In this document: positions 24,201 to 35,115 of the stretch, piece after piece
How positions within the stretch are numbered: the first letter of the stretch is position 1
How the letters are laid out: each line of letters begins with the position of its first letter
Source: Kalaharituber pfeilii
Lineage: Eukaryota > Ascomycota > Pezizomycetes > Pezizales > Pezizaceae
Assembly (NCBI GenBank): GCA_015179045.1
Contig: WHUZ01000016.1
Location: 1-64,000 of the forward strand
Length of the DNA: 64,000 bases
Direction: 5' to 3'
The notes under the pieces: model-generated
The model's input: the letters and a program-made list of their open reading frames with translations, nothing else
Told to the model about the DNA's origin: nothing
The model's database searches: none
Position numbers and translations under genes: made by a program

Positions 24201-26139
24201 AGAATCTTTCAAGAATGGCTTTTAACAGGCTCTGAGGATAGGCCAGGAGTGTACAAGGACGACTTAAAAGAGAAAAAGAGTGTGCAGCACCAGCAAATTC
24301 TCTATTGGTACTCCGCCAACTACTGGTTTAAACACTGCCGGTCTTATCAGTGTTTGATTATGCCAGTACCTGCAGCCAATACAACAGCGGCTGCTTCATG
24401 GCATCCTCGGGAACTCAAATTGCTGCACAGCTTCTTGGGTTCTTTGAATGCCCCAAGTGAAGCTTACGTGAAGTGGGTCGAGGGGTTATATCGGATGAGT
24501 AGCTGGAAGATCAAGTGGTCAGTGGATTCAACCCCGTTACGACCTGTTTTTGCTGCGGCAATGGGTGGCTTGGGAGAGTTGATTAGCCAGCTGTGGTCAT
24601 CAGAGGAAATCAATATGGACGAACGGAACAGTGGCCATGTACCCCTGCTTCATTTGGCTGCTATGAGCGGAGAAACATGGATAGTAAAACACATGCTGGA
24701 TCGAGGGCTGAGGTGAACTCTGCGGGTGGCAAGTATGGATCTGCCCTGGGTGCAGCTGCATGCGGGGGAAATAAGGAAATTGTCGCACTCCTGCTGGATC
24801 GAGGGGCTGATGTGAACTCTATGGGTGGCAATTATAGAACTGGCCTGGGTGCAGCGGCACATCAGAGATATAAGGAAATTGTCACACTCCTGCTGGATCG
24901 AGGGGCTGATGTGAACTCTGCAGATGGCGAGTATGGAACTGTCCTGGGTGCAGTGGCGCATTGGGGATATGAGGAAATTGTCACAATCCTGCTGGATCGA
25001 GGGGCTGATGTGAACTCTACGGCGGGTGGCAAGTATGGAACTGCCCTGGGTGCAGCTGCATATCGGGGATATAAGGAAATTGTCACACTCCTGCTGGATC
25101 GAGGGGCTGATGTGAACCCTGCGGGTGGCGAGTATGGAACTGCTCTGGGTGCAGCTGCATATTGGGGATATAAGGAAATTGTCACACTCCTGCTGGGCCG
25201 AGGTGCTGATGTGAACTCTGCGGGTGGCAAGTATGGAACTGCCCTGGGTGCAGCTGCATTTCGGGGACATAAGGAAATTGTCACACTCCTGGTGGATCGA
25301 GGGGCTGATGTGAACTCTGCGGGTGGCGAGTATGGAACTGCTCTGGGTGCAGCTGCATTTTGGGATATAAGGAAATTGTCACACTCCTGGTGGATCGAGG
25401 GGCTGATGTGAACCCTGCGGGTGGCGAGTATGGAACTGCTCTGGGTGCAGCTGCATTTTGGGGATATAAGGAAATTGTCACACTCCTGCTGGACCGAGGT
25501 GCTGATGTGAACTCTGCGGGTGGCAAGTATGGAACTGCCCTGTGTACAGCTGCATTCCAGGGGCATAAGGAAATTGTCACACTCCTGCTGGATCGAGGGG
25601 CTGATGTGAACTCTGCGGGTGGCGAGTATGGAACTGCCCTGGGTGCAGCTGCATATCGGGGATATAAGAAAACTGTCACACTCCTGCTGGATCGAGGGGC
25701 TGATGTGAACTCTGCGGGTGGCAAGTATGGAACTGCCCTGGGTGTAGCTGCATACGGGGGAGAAAAGGAAATTGTCACACTCCTGCTGGATCGAGGGGCT
25801 GATGTGAACTCTGCGGGTGGCTATCACGGAACCGCCCTGGGTGCAGCTGCATACACGGGAAATACGGAAATTATCACACTCCTGCTGGATCGAGGGGCTG
25901 ATGTGAACTCTGCGGGTGGCAAGTATGGATCTGCCCTGTGTGCAGCTGCATACTGGGGACATAAGGAAATTGTCACACTCCTGCTGGATCGAGGCGCTGA
26001 TGTGAACTCTGCGGGTGGCGAGTATGGAACTGCACTGGAGGCAGCTGCCTCCAGGGGACATAAAGAAATTGTCAAAGTCCTGTTGGATCGAGGGGCCAAT
26101 CCAAGTCCTACTGTCCCGAAGGTATCATCCCACCCTTGA
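21225..26139 (+). pseudogene. NACHT-ankyrin NLR, copy A, frameshifted in the ankyrin array
   Basis: This is a STAND-type NOD-like receptor, a family that fungi use in non-self recognition and programmed cell death. By comparison with copy B the exons are 21225-21842, 21964-22192, 22267-22384, 22429-22478, 22538-22633, 22701-22874, 22933-22957, 23018-23602, 23715-24185 and 24242 onward. The N-terminal part resembles NACHT_N (ALPWAGVRFILQ, then YEQLYL and LIKLYAAILTLLS). Walker A is GIPGAGKTKL, split by an intron; Walker B is IIVLDALDEC. The final exon loses one G from a GGGG run near 24704-24707, giving a stop at 24716 and a predicted protein of 946 residues with almost no ankyrin repeats. A second single-base loss lies near 25361-25364. 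Beyond these the array continues, with 14 repeats in total. It could still be a functional truncated receptor, or the losses could be assembly errors. Confidence 0.8.
24690..26100 (+). repeat. 99-bp ankyrin repeat array, copy A (14 units)
   Basis: Fourteen tandem units of about 99 bp encode 33-residue ankyrin repeats (LLDRGADVNSAGG, then a variable middle, then KEIVTL). Units are very alike but less uniform than in copy B. Each carries a GGGG run in the DRGAD codons, and one such run is shortened at 24704-24707. One unit has an in-frame extra codon (NSTAGGKYG). Confidence 0.9.
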
Positions 26140-28104
26140 TTTGGTAGGCCACGAGGTATGTTAAGCATACCCGGGACCAACATACCCTCGATATCAACAT
26201 ACAATGTCGATCCTACGTGCAAAATAACTGTATTTCCGTACTAGCATTTGCTTTATTTTTTTTTTTTTTGTTCCTTTGTTTGTATATGGGCTTCTAACGA
26301 GACTTAATCTACGTTTATTTTTGGTACTTATCGATGAGAAGTATTCCTGTGCAGCCCTCTCCCGATTGTTAACAGTTCTGTCTACGCTACTCACTTCCTT
26401 ATTCACCCCTTGTTGCAATGTCATCCCGTGTATTTACCCGTCTATTAGCCCTTTTACCTTTCAAAGCATTTTCTCTAACTTCCCATGCCCCCAAACGAGC
26501 TTTTCCCATGCTTTTGTATCCGTCCTGCATGTATTTACAATGTCTCTCACTTTAAGAATATAACCGATATATGGATATTACCCCTCACCGGAGGGTATGC
26601 CTGTACCTGGAGTATACTAGTATTGCAACTGTTGGAACCAAAGAGAGTTAGTCCCGCGCAAAACAACGGCGCAAGTGGTGGTCAGTGGCACGTTGGAAGT
26701 TTAATTTTTGCACTTCTAGTTCCTATGTTCTACCCCGGAGGACTTGATGTTTATAAGCTAATATGAGTGTAGGTCTAATACTCATTCAAATAAAAAATAC
26801 ATTTCTCCTCATGAGCTTCCCTTGGGATATCTTGCAGCAAATTCTCTCAATTTTTAAGCCATCCTTAGCAATCAGATTGGATACACCGCCAGGAAGCGAA
26901 GGACAGACTTACTAAACACCGGTTGTGAGTATTCTATATGCTTCCCCTTGGAATTACCTATAACCGAGGCTGCATGAATCCTTTGCGTTTCTAGTCATCA
27001 GCATAGCCTTATTATAGCGACTAATATAAGTATATACGAGAACTAGAAGGACCGACGGTACAATGGGGCTGTGTGAAGACCAGAGAGGTAAAGAACAAGG
27101 AGAGGACAGGTATTTCCGCCTTGCCCAGGCTGGAAATTTGCGTAATCAGAAGGCTGCAGGTCTGTTTCAGAATGGGCCTTATCGCGAACTGCCAGTGTCG
27201 CTGAGTTCGCGAGGTCATCAGTAACAAGAATTGCATTTTTTTTTTTTTTTTGGTAACGAGGTTGTCATTATACCTTCGGAACGAAGTGTACCTTATTTTG
27301 TCATAGGGTAGTCTATTTCCGCAGTGTGGAGTCACTTGACAGCAGCCCAGCGACGACTTGGCAGTACCTCCAAGTGGCTACGCAGCCGTACTTTTACCCC
27401 AAGCACTCGTATATATGCCAGTTGGGAGATAGCGATTGCGGAGGGACGGCTAACGTAAGCATGCGCTGAAGAAGGCCCCTCCCTCCGACCTGCCTACCCA
27501 TCCTGGTTTCGTATACCCATCTGTCCTTTCTCCGCCGTTGATCTTTCAGTGCCCACTTGCACATGCCTCCGACGATGCCAAAACGGACTCCTCACGTCCT
27601 TGCACCCTCCCCCCCAAGCTCTCTCAGCCTCCGGCTTATTGTTTTTCCCGCAATCAGATCCCGCAATCAGTTCACACGTGCAAGACCCGCGGTTCGCATC
27701 TTATTTCGAGCCTGGCTGGTAGCCTGTATCCGTGTAAGCGATTCCCCCCCCCCCCAAAAAAAAAAATAAGAGATGATCTTCCGGCGTTCTCGGCAGTGCT
27801 GACTCAACGGCCTTGTGTGCACCCTTCATACCACAGCACCTGTTAATCCGATACGGTTGCCCTGCCATGGCTATGGCAAACAGGCCGTTATGTGATATTA
27901 AGAGAGAAAAGAAAAAAAAAAAACTATGGTTGCCCTCGTACCTACCGAGCTGCTTCCATATCCTGCTAAATGAAACTTTCGAATTGCGCAGGCGCGGATC
28001 ACGGGTTGCGCGACATGGATGCAATGTCGTAAGGCGTAGTGGTTTGGCACGGTAGGCGAGCGCGGCAAGTCTGTACGCCAGACACACTTCCAGCAATGGT
28101 AATA
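26140..28104. other. Downstream region of the copy-A NLR to the duplication junction
   Basis: No gene is supported. The 3' flank is conserved with 55260-57262. It holds a T-run at about 26248-26268, another at 27237-27251, a C-run next to an A-run near 27746-27768, and a retroposon tail at about 27855-27922. Open frames around 27538-27846 are broken by indels in copy B. Confidence 0.5.
27855..27922 (+). mobile_element. Short retroposon tail (older, in both copies)
   Basis: A GCCATGGCTATGGCAAACAG segment followed by GTTATGTGATATTAAG and an A-rich run resembles the LINE 3' end at 3490-3547. GGTTGCCCT occurs just before and just after it, as expected for a target-site duplication. Copy B has it at about 57023-57084. 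Confidence 0.6.
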
Positions 28105-28868
28105 TGGTGCCGGAAGTTAAAAGCGGACATGAAAATTGCGATACAACCAACCCAACGCAAAACCTATCAACAACCACAACATGACATGAATTAAGGTAGA
28201 AATGTCAAAAATCGATAGTATTTGAGACGCTCTATCACTCTATGATTTTTTCATGGCGAAATCTTTATTTGTTGTAAAACTGATAAGGTTCAAAGTTTTT
28301 TACTTTGTTAGGAAATCTACCAGATGTTACATGCCAAGCCTCATACAAAAATGAATAAGTCATCAAAGGGCTCCCCCTCTCGCACCCGCCTGTGGCTCTA
28401 ATTTACATGATTTTCAAAGGCCTCTGTACCATATTGATGGCCATCTTTATATGCCTGCATAATACGGAGGCACTTATTATAATAACGCCGAATAGAGATA
28501 TCTGAAATAGAAAAAAGAGCCTTGGGTATCGTTTCTCGTAGACCTGCTAAAGAATACTCACAGTTCTCACGAGTATATTTTTTTGCTGTACCCCAAAATA
28601 GCTCTATAAAATTCATTTCACAATGAAATCGAGGGTAAAATAAAACAATATGTCCCTGTGCCTCAATCATTTCTTGTAACTTACCCTTTTGCTCTCTGAA
28701 ATCTCGCTCATTTGCTAGTAAACGACGTGCACAGTAGATTGCGACCGTGTAAGCGACCTGAAAAGTGCGATTGCTCACAATTCTTACCAGCAAATTAACA
28801 CATATGGTGCTGCTTACTAATACGGGCTGGCAATGTTACAATATGTCCGCTCTTAACTTCCGGCACCA
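28105..28868 (-). mobile_element. Tc1/mariner-like element at the junction of the two copies
   Basis: The ends are TGGTGCCGGAAGTTAA and its inverse TTAACTTCCGGCACCA, about 26 bp of terminal inverted repeat, each flanked by TA (28103-28104 and 28869-28870), the target of this superfamily. The 764-bp element keeps only the C-terminal third of a transposase (28398-28793, minus), so it is internally deleted. The left flank is the end of copy A and the right flank the start of copy B. The matching sites at 57261 and 4342 have no element. Confidence 0.85.
28398..28793 (-). pseudogene. DDE transposase C-terminal fragment
   Basis: The fragment includes the stretch LFYPRFHCEMNFIELFWG, where N-x-I-E matches the last acidic catalytic residue of DDE_3-type transposases (commonly H-x-x-x-N-x-I-E-x-x-W). 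The remainder is the helical tail ending at a natural stop, with an inward TIR on either side. The first two catalytic Asp residues and the DNA-binding domain are missing, so it is not an active enzyme. A decayed relative lies at 15115-15360 and 42706-42940. Confidence 0.8.
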
Positions 28869-29848
28869 TAGGCATCGCCTCACCTCGATCACCAGGCTGA
28901 CGTGCATAAACTCGCATCTTCACCCGCATACAGCCACTTGTGCCTGCACTCCACATGCACCAAGTTACGTCACCTGCACATTTCTTCGTAAATTTTAGTC
29001 TGGCAACCTACTGCCCAATCAAGTAATCACTGCCACTTCGCGTTAGTTTTATGAATTTGAAATTCAACCCTCCACAATCGTCAACTCGTCGCTCTCACAA
29101 CAATAATTTATCGCAATCCCATTCGCAACCTCCTGCACACATAACCGCTCCCAGGAGTCTCGATGGACATATATACCTCCAACGCTTGCATTTCTTTATT
29201 TCTCAATTTTCTTTTTCACTATCGCTTTCGTTCCATGTATATTAACTGTTCCTATCCACCTCCGTCTCCCTTCCGTCTCAACCTACACCTCTCAAAAATT
29301 TCATTGTAAAAAATAATTATCATCGTTATACCATTGTCTAACATTTCTAGTTTTTCAACTCGAATAAATCTCCATACTATTGCGTTTAACAGTCTTCCCA
29401 ATCAGCTAAAACCATTCCATTCTCTTCCACTCCCCACTACATACCTCATTGACCTTCATACCGGATGTTTCCTTTATATAACATCTTAACTTTACTTGAT
29501 TTCCAATCCATGGGATTGAATTCAGGTCACTAACATTTTATATCAAGCCCAATCGGGAAAATATTTCGAACTGTAACCCCTCCACCTTAAATAGAAACTC
29601 TAAAAATTCATCCAGTCTATTCAACCCAGCCGGCAGACCCCCTGCAGATCTATATCTCTGATTGGTGCAAATTGTTTCCATCTCTTCTGCCGTCGACAGC
29701 AGCTGCTCCGGGACCTTCTCGTAGGCTTCAGCATCAATAATCTAAACCTATTGCCAGCCCCCAGATCGTATGCTGTGAAAAAAATCTCCCCCACTCTGTT
29801 CAACGCTGATTTCTCCATTTCAATCAATTTAATTGAGGAACCGACCTC

Positions 29849-30171
29849 ATGGCTATCCGAGACTTCGGGTTTGCGTATTGTGGATCGGGAGTGCATGGGG
29901 TTCAGATCTTCGACTCCTCTGGAAGCGAAGATACCTTATGTGGTCTGGAGGGCGTGGAGGAGGATAGAGCCGAAGAGGAAGGGAAGTACAGAAAGAGGAA
30001 GGTCCAGTGGAGGGGTGGGCTTTATCCGAAAGCTCGTGAGTTTGGGTATGTTGTGTAGGGAAGCATTTTACGGGACTTTGTGCGCTATTTGTTCAGTAAT
30101 CCGTTGTATGTCTGTTGCCTGGAATATGAAGATGAACAATTCAAGAGCGGAATTGCACTCCTTTGTCTTTA
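29849..30171 (+). pseudogene. Broken coding relic starting MAIRDFGF, copy B
   Basis: The frame runs from the ATG at 29849 for 69 codons to a stop at 30058. After that stop the same frame stays open through FVRYLFSNPLYVCCLEYEDE to 30171. In copy A the first part stops at codon 30 and the second is in another frame. The mixture suggests a gene that decayed separately in each copy. No domain is recognised. Confidence 0.35.
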
Positions 30172-31434
30172 GGGAAGGATGGTAAAGCAAACGTTATGAC
30201 CAATCCTCCGTATGAAACTCTGCGGAGGGATCACGGTCGTTCCATGGGTAATGATGACGGCGGGGTGTGACTGCAAACGAGAAAAAGTGCTTTTAATCCT
30301 CCGACAAAGGCAGGGGGGAGGAACAAGAGTATTCTAACTTGAGATGCAGTGTACATGGCTTGTACTTTCGCTTCGGAGAAGATGTGACGGATAGGTAGGC
30401 CCTTCCTTGTCAAGGAACACCCTAGGACATCTCCAACCGCGGAATCTAGATACTGTTGAGAGCTGACCAGAAATGCACATGATCTCATCTACCTTTCAAG
30501 TGTCAGCAGAAGGAGTGAGGAAGCTGTGTGAACTGGTGCTTTTCCATAAGTACTTGATCGGCTGTGCAGCATGAAGACCTCTAGCAGAAACTTGGGGCAT
30601 GTGACAGGGGGTTTCTTTAGCTCGGCTAGCGAGTCTAAATCTATTGTTAATACATTAATGTAAGCAGTAGAGTGTTAAGCCTCCATACTACCTGACATAA
30701 AATGAATATCCCAACGGTACCTTAACACTGTCGAATTTTTGTTTTTCTTTAATTCCTCCCTCCCCCACTAGCTTTGGTAATTACTCACCTTTCCCCATTA
30801 TAGCATTAGCCAGATCTCACTCTCCGCATTGAAACCTGTACCGACCGATAAACTACCCCCTTGTATCCACCGATTGCTGCCTTTTTTTTTTTTTTTTTTT
30901 GGCGTATCACCTCGCGCTTTGCATCAACTGTCCAGCAGAGTAAGGCTTCCTTCCCCCGACGATATTGTAAACCTGATCCCTCCGGAGCCCCTGTGGACAC
31001 ACAGGTTTGATCCTTGTGATACCTACCAAGTGCTCACTTTCAACTTTCAAGAGGTACCCCCCACACCTTGCTCTGGACTTGGTAGCCCAACTAAGCCTGG
31101 CATTTCTCCACTACCCATAGTATAAACCTGGATTGTCTAAACTTCCGTTTTTCACAATCAGCATACCCACACTCCTCGTATACCCACAGAAGGACAGAAC
31201 CCATTGGTTCGGGATTCACAACCCAGCTCAGCATGAGTTTTCTCCGCCGGGTATGTTATCGATCTGGCCCTTCTGAAACCCAGTGTACCCAGATGCCACT
31301 CCTATAAACCAAAAGATGCTAGTCAACAGGTTTAAGGAAGAAATATAAACTATCGGACAAGGCGAAAACAATAGAGAAATTGAAGAAATGAGAGTCGAGC
31401 TGCCAAGGACTAGTTTGCGCGAACGGCGGAGGTA

Positions 31435-31503
31435 TGAGTCGTCCACAATAATGGTTTGGCCTTGTTCTCCGGGATTACCGTAACCTTTAATTGTTTCGTG
31501 ACA
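31435..31503. mobile_element. 69-bp insertion in copy B with GTA duplication
   Basis: Copy A reads straight through GGAGGTACCGGCGG at 6761-6773. Copy B has 69 extra bases between two GTA trinucleotides (31432-31434 and 31504-31506). The ends, TGAGTCGT and ACGA-like in reverse (TGTCACGA), are only weakly inverted. It could be a very small DNA transposon with a 3-bp target duplication. Confidence 0.5.
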
Positions 31504-31659
31504 GTACCGGCGGAAGTGGTATAGGTCGTAGAAGGTGCGGTGGGAGAGGAGAACCCTGAATACAAGCTCTACCACGATGGCAATATTTAATTCTATTATC
31601 TATTGTATAATAAGCACATATATTATGTAGTTTGCATCAACTTGCGTGATGAGGTGACA

Positions 31660-32280
31660 GCAAAGGAGCAAATTAGAGAAGTGGAGCTGAGAAGGCGGAA
31701 GAAGCGAGGGCTGTCGGGGGTGGCTGTCGAAGAGGGTAGGAGAGACAGTAGGAGGGGCTGCCTATGTAGGAGAGGTGGAGGTTGAAGGCTTGCCGATCCA
31801 GTAATCTACCGCGCTGTCCTATTATTCCTGTCAATGCGACTCTAAGTTGTTGCTGTATGAGAGGAGAGAGTTAGGAGAGGCGACAAGAGCTGCGGCAGAA
31901 GCGACAGGAGAGATTGTGGGAGAAGGAAGGTTTGAGAGCCGAAGCGGTTGTCGAAGGGGCGTTCGGGGGCGGGAGAGACAATTGGAGAGGCAGCTGAATG
32001 ATGGGTGGGGTTGTGAGAGAAGGCTCTCGAAGAGAGTGTCGGCGGGGGGAGGGGGGGCGGGGGCCGAATGTGGGCATAGCGATGGGCGAGGCAGCAAGGG
32101 AAACCGCGGCTGATGCAAGAAGAGCACGTGGGAGAGGCGGGGTGGGAGAGGATGTTGAAGATGCTGCCAAAAAGGCTTTCGAAGAGGCTGTCCAAGAGGA
32201 TGTCGGAGGTAAGAGAGGCGATGGAAGAGGCGAAAGGAGAAGCGAAGAGGCTGTCGGCGGAGCTTCAGGGGCATGAAGTT
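31660..32280 (+). repeat. GA-rich region with 12-bp periodicity (S1, copy B)
   Basis: Counterpart of 6930-7540. Near 32038-32068 the plus strand has four G runs separated by one to a few bases, a candidate G-quadruplex kept in both copies. The frame reading GEDVEDAAKKAFEEAVQEDV is open for about 92 codons but is not a recognised protein. Confidence 0.6.
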
Positions 32281-32678
32281 TTCTTCCGTTGAAATTGACC
32301 TCTGCTTTGGCCGAAGTGGAAGGCTGCTCTCTCCAGTGATGCGCCATGGAGAGATAGAGAATTGGGGTCCCTGTTGGATTCTGAGGCGGGGAAGCGGCGT
32401 GTGATCACGAACCCTATTCCATTATGATTGAATTCTAGTGGGACCAGCAACGAGATTTAATTGCTGTTTTTTTTTAAATCCCACATTATATTTTACATTT
32501 GGATTCTTTGTCACAGTACAGACTTACATCAATCCCGATTGGAAGTAAGTCAGAATGCGCTGCGTGTGTCGCTTGAAATGACCTGGTTACAACATGTGGA
32601 AGGACTGCCAAGAAAACTGGGGAATCCATAGCTCCGCTTACGGTAAGAGAGCGCGTGATCTACTAGAGCCCTTCAGCT

Positions 32679-32738
32679 TTTTTTCTTTTTTTTTACTTCA
32701 CGTGACCCCGCATGCAGCTATTCGCCATGGCATGGCAG
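32679..32738 (-). mobile_element. 60-bp retroposon tail, only in copy B
   Basis: AGCCCTTCAGCT flanks the insertion (32667-32678 and 32739-32750). Copy A has a single uninterrupted AGCCCTTCAGCT near 7921-7932, the empty site. The insert is a T-run followed by CACGTGACCCCGCATGCAGC and CGCCATGG, which in minus orientation is the LINE 3' UTR tail with poly(A). It therefore inserted after the tandem duplication. Confidence 0.85.
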
Positions 32739-33144
32739 AGCCCTTCAGCTACATATGTGTGTACGCACTAGTCCTCAGCAAATGCACCGGACCTTACACA
32801 CAATTGAGCCACATGCAGTAGCGTGCTGAGAGCGAGAAGTTAAACTCAAGAACTCGTAATTTGTAAGAAACCCATGTTTCAAAAACCTTAAATCCTGCGA
32901 ACCAGTGCACGTCTTATTTCACGGGTCAGCGGGCGGGCGAGTCCCAGTTGCTAGATCTTACTAACGAGGGGTCGCTGTATTTATAAAATATAAGAGAGAA
33001 ATAGCGTTCTGATCACTCAGGACGTAAGTGCATACATGCAATTTCTACTATTGGAAACATAGATATTAATCGCAGCTGGAGCTGAAGTATGAAGTTGTGC
33101 CGTTACGCCTGCAGCTGTCTCAATTGCATACATGTGATGCCAAT

Positions 33145-33633
33145 TTTTTTTTTTTTTTTTTTTATATCAATACTCGCGTGCCGCCCTATGGGCTATGGCG
33201 AGGTCTAGTTACATCAAACAAAGTACAAGTACGGAACAATAGAAGTAAATCCCCCGGGGCTAACCCCTCGCCCATTCCAAAATTCCTATCACTCCCCGAA
33301 GGCCCTCCCCTTCATCTTGGTCACCCAAGGGTCTGCACAATCCATCCTCACCCCTTGGGCATCTCTGCTTCCAGACTCTACATTGAGACAATATGTGAAG
33401 GGTCGTTTCTTCAGCCTCGCCGCACCACCGGCATTCCGGGCTGTCAGCTGTGCCGACCTTGAATTTCCAGCGCCGGAGGCCCTTGCCTCCAAGGATGCCA
33501 ACTAGCGTTGCGACCCTATTGCCTAGTCTGCGTAGTGGCCTATATGACATATGCAGTCTGTTTCTTTCGGCCGCTCTCCTTGCTTTGGCCTCTTGTTTCA
33601 TCCCGTCCTCCGTGACAATCTCGTTTTGATATT
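33145..33633 (-). mobile_element. 5'-truncated LINE, only in copy B, 11-bp target-site duplication
   Basis: GTGATGCCAAT flanks the insert at 33134-33144 and 33634-33644. Copy A has one copy only, at about 8421, so the empty site is seen directly. On the minus strand the element encodes the end of LINE ORF2, a 3' UTR ending in the CCTCGCCATAGCCCATAGGG tail, and poly(A). This is a post-duplication retrotransposition and it identifies the source of the second tail family. Confidence 0.9.
33260..33633 (-). pseudogene. LINE ORF2 C-terminus (Cys-rich tail)
   Basis: The open frame in the insert includes RNRLHMSYRPLRRLGNRVAT and then CRWCGEAEETTLHILSQC, a Cys/His cluster at the place where fungal LINE ORF2 proteins have their C-terminal zinc-knuckle-like motif. 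It stops at 33260. RNase H and everything before it are missing. It is not the same subfamily as the 2711-3360 fragment, because the Cys motif and the 3' UTR differ. Confidence 0.75.
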
Positions 33634-33793
33634 GTGATGCCAATTGGCTGCAAGCGATGCAAGTGCGTTTCAGCTGCTTCCCACTGATGCAACAGTTCTC
33701 AACTCGCTGCAACCGAGCAGTATATCGGCCTTGATTATTGGATTTTCGTCTTATTGGATAAAGTCCTAATTCCTCGGTTTGATGGCATTTACG

Positions 33794-33829
33794 AGCCCTG
33801 CCATGGCGAACAGCTGCATGCGGGGTTAC

Positions 33830-33861
<32 letters not shown>
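33794..33861 (+). mobile_element. Retroposon tail, copy B counterpart of 8571-8626
   Basis: Same insertion point and same CCTGCCATGGCGAACAGC start as in copy A, but with a poly(A) run lengthened to about 28 nt. The flanking duplicates are GGCATTTACGAG and GGTCTTTACGAA, already diverged, in line with an older event. Confidence 0.75.
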
Positions 33862-33863
<2 letters not shown>

Positions 33864-35115
33864 TCTTTACGAAGCATTCTTCCCCGCGATCCGGTAGCCC
33901 ATACATAGCTGTAAAACTAGGGTCTTTTTTTTACAGGTCTGGTCTCTTTATAAGTATACTCTCATTCGCGGGGAGTTTTACGGTAACACTAAAAAAAAAT
34001 TATGCTGAAAAGAGCACTATGGCCGCTGTCAAAAGATGCACCATTACTGGCCATTGGGTGGACATGCCCATCAAATGGTTTAGCCTTTTTGCGAACTTGT
34101 GATCAGTGAGAATGAGCTGCTAGCAGCTGAAGTAAATGCAATGTAGACTGATGCGCACAACCATGGCGTTCCTGATACAAACAAGGTAGAGAAGGACTTT
34201 ATACTTGATGCTAGCATTGTGCTAAAATGTAGTTCCAATTAACTATTGCTTAGCTACAGCATACTAGGATGAAACTATCACTAGTCTTCCAACTTAAACT
34301 ATTATGCTGTCTTGGTTCAGCTCCTGTCATAGAGAATCCAAATGTTTTTGGTCTATCTGAGAGACATCTTCATATACTATCAGTAGATTGCTGCACTCGA
34401 TGGTTTAGCTCCACCATACTCCGATGCACATGTAGTTCATACTAGTGGGGATAGTTCACTGAACAGCTAAGCACCAGGGGGAGTAACTAACCAATGTAGT
34501 CATTGCAGAGGATACTAGATGTTTTCATAATGCCTCATATCAATTACGACCCACAATTATGCCTCATGTAATATCGCAGGAAACTCGTAAAAGTAACACA
34601 CAAATGCCTGGACTATGATTCCTATTTCGAGGCTAATTGGTTTTACTGCTTCTCCTGATCGAGTTTGCAACTTGGAAATGCAGGAGAACTCTGAGCTACC
34701 AAGGGGTTCAGAGATACTGTAGTTATTGTGGGTCAAGGGACGCTCGCATGTGGAGGTCAATGAGCCCGTGGGCAATGTATGGCTGGACGCGGCAGCCAGA
34801 TAGGCAATGCCTTGTCATACATAATATTCAGACTTATTTGAAATTATCAGCAGGAGTGGTGTGACTAGGATGTAGCATATTGAACAACACGTCTTTTTGG
34901 TCATGCTGTGCTTCTTGTAAGACAGAACCTGTCAGCCTTCCATGGGGGTTTGGGTTACCTCTCAAGTATTTAAACTCCCACAACTTCCCTTCGTTCTATT
35001 CTCAAAGCACTAGAATCACCACTGTCTCCAAATCATCAAACTACCAAGCTAGAGCTTCTCCACATCAATTAAACGTGAATTCCATCTCATTATCTCTCCC
35101 AACATAAAGAACAAA

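Larger units (their letters stand above)
4342..28104. repeat. Copy A of the large tandem segmental duplication
   Basis: This segment is colinear with 28869-57262. Landmarks recur in order: S1 (5301 and 29849), S2 (9568 and 37210), zinc-ribbon gene (14078 and 41656), DDE relic (15115 and 42706), hairpin (16441 and 44011), S3 GA-rich block (18448 and 45990), NLR (21225 and 49653). The offset grows from about 24.5 kb to 28.4 kb through insertions in B and deletions in A. The left limit is TA at 4342-4343, the point where copy B begins; the right limit is TA at 28103-28104, before the mariner-like element. Confidence 0.9.

Noticed and set aside
30990..31030. A B-box-like motif (AGGTTTGATCCTTG) suggesting a tRNA-derived SINE
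   Set aside because: No A box at the proper distance, no cloverleaf, and the motif varies between S blocks.
31831..32347. Long Ser/Pro/Thr-rich minus-strand open frames over the GA-rich regions (also 7093-7446, 11348-11626, 38749-39435)
   Set aside because: They arise from pyrimidine-rich composition, overlap one another in several frames, and their frames change between paralogous blocks.
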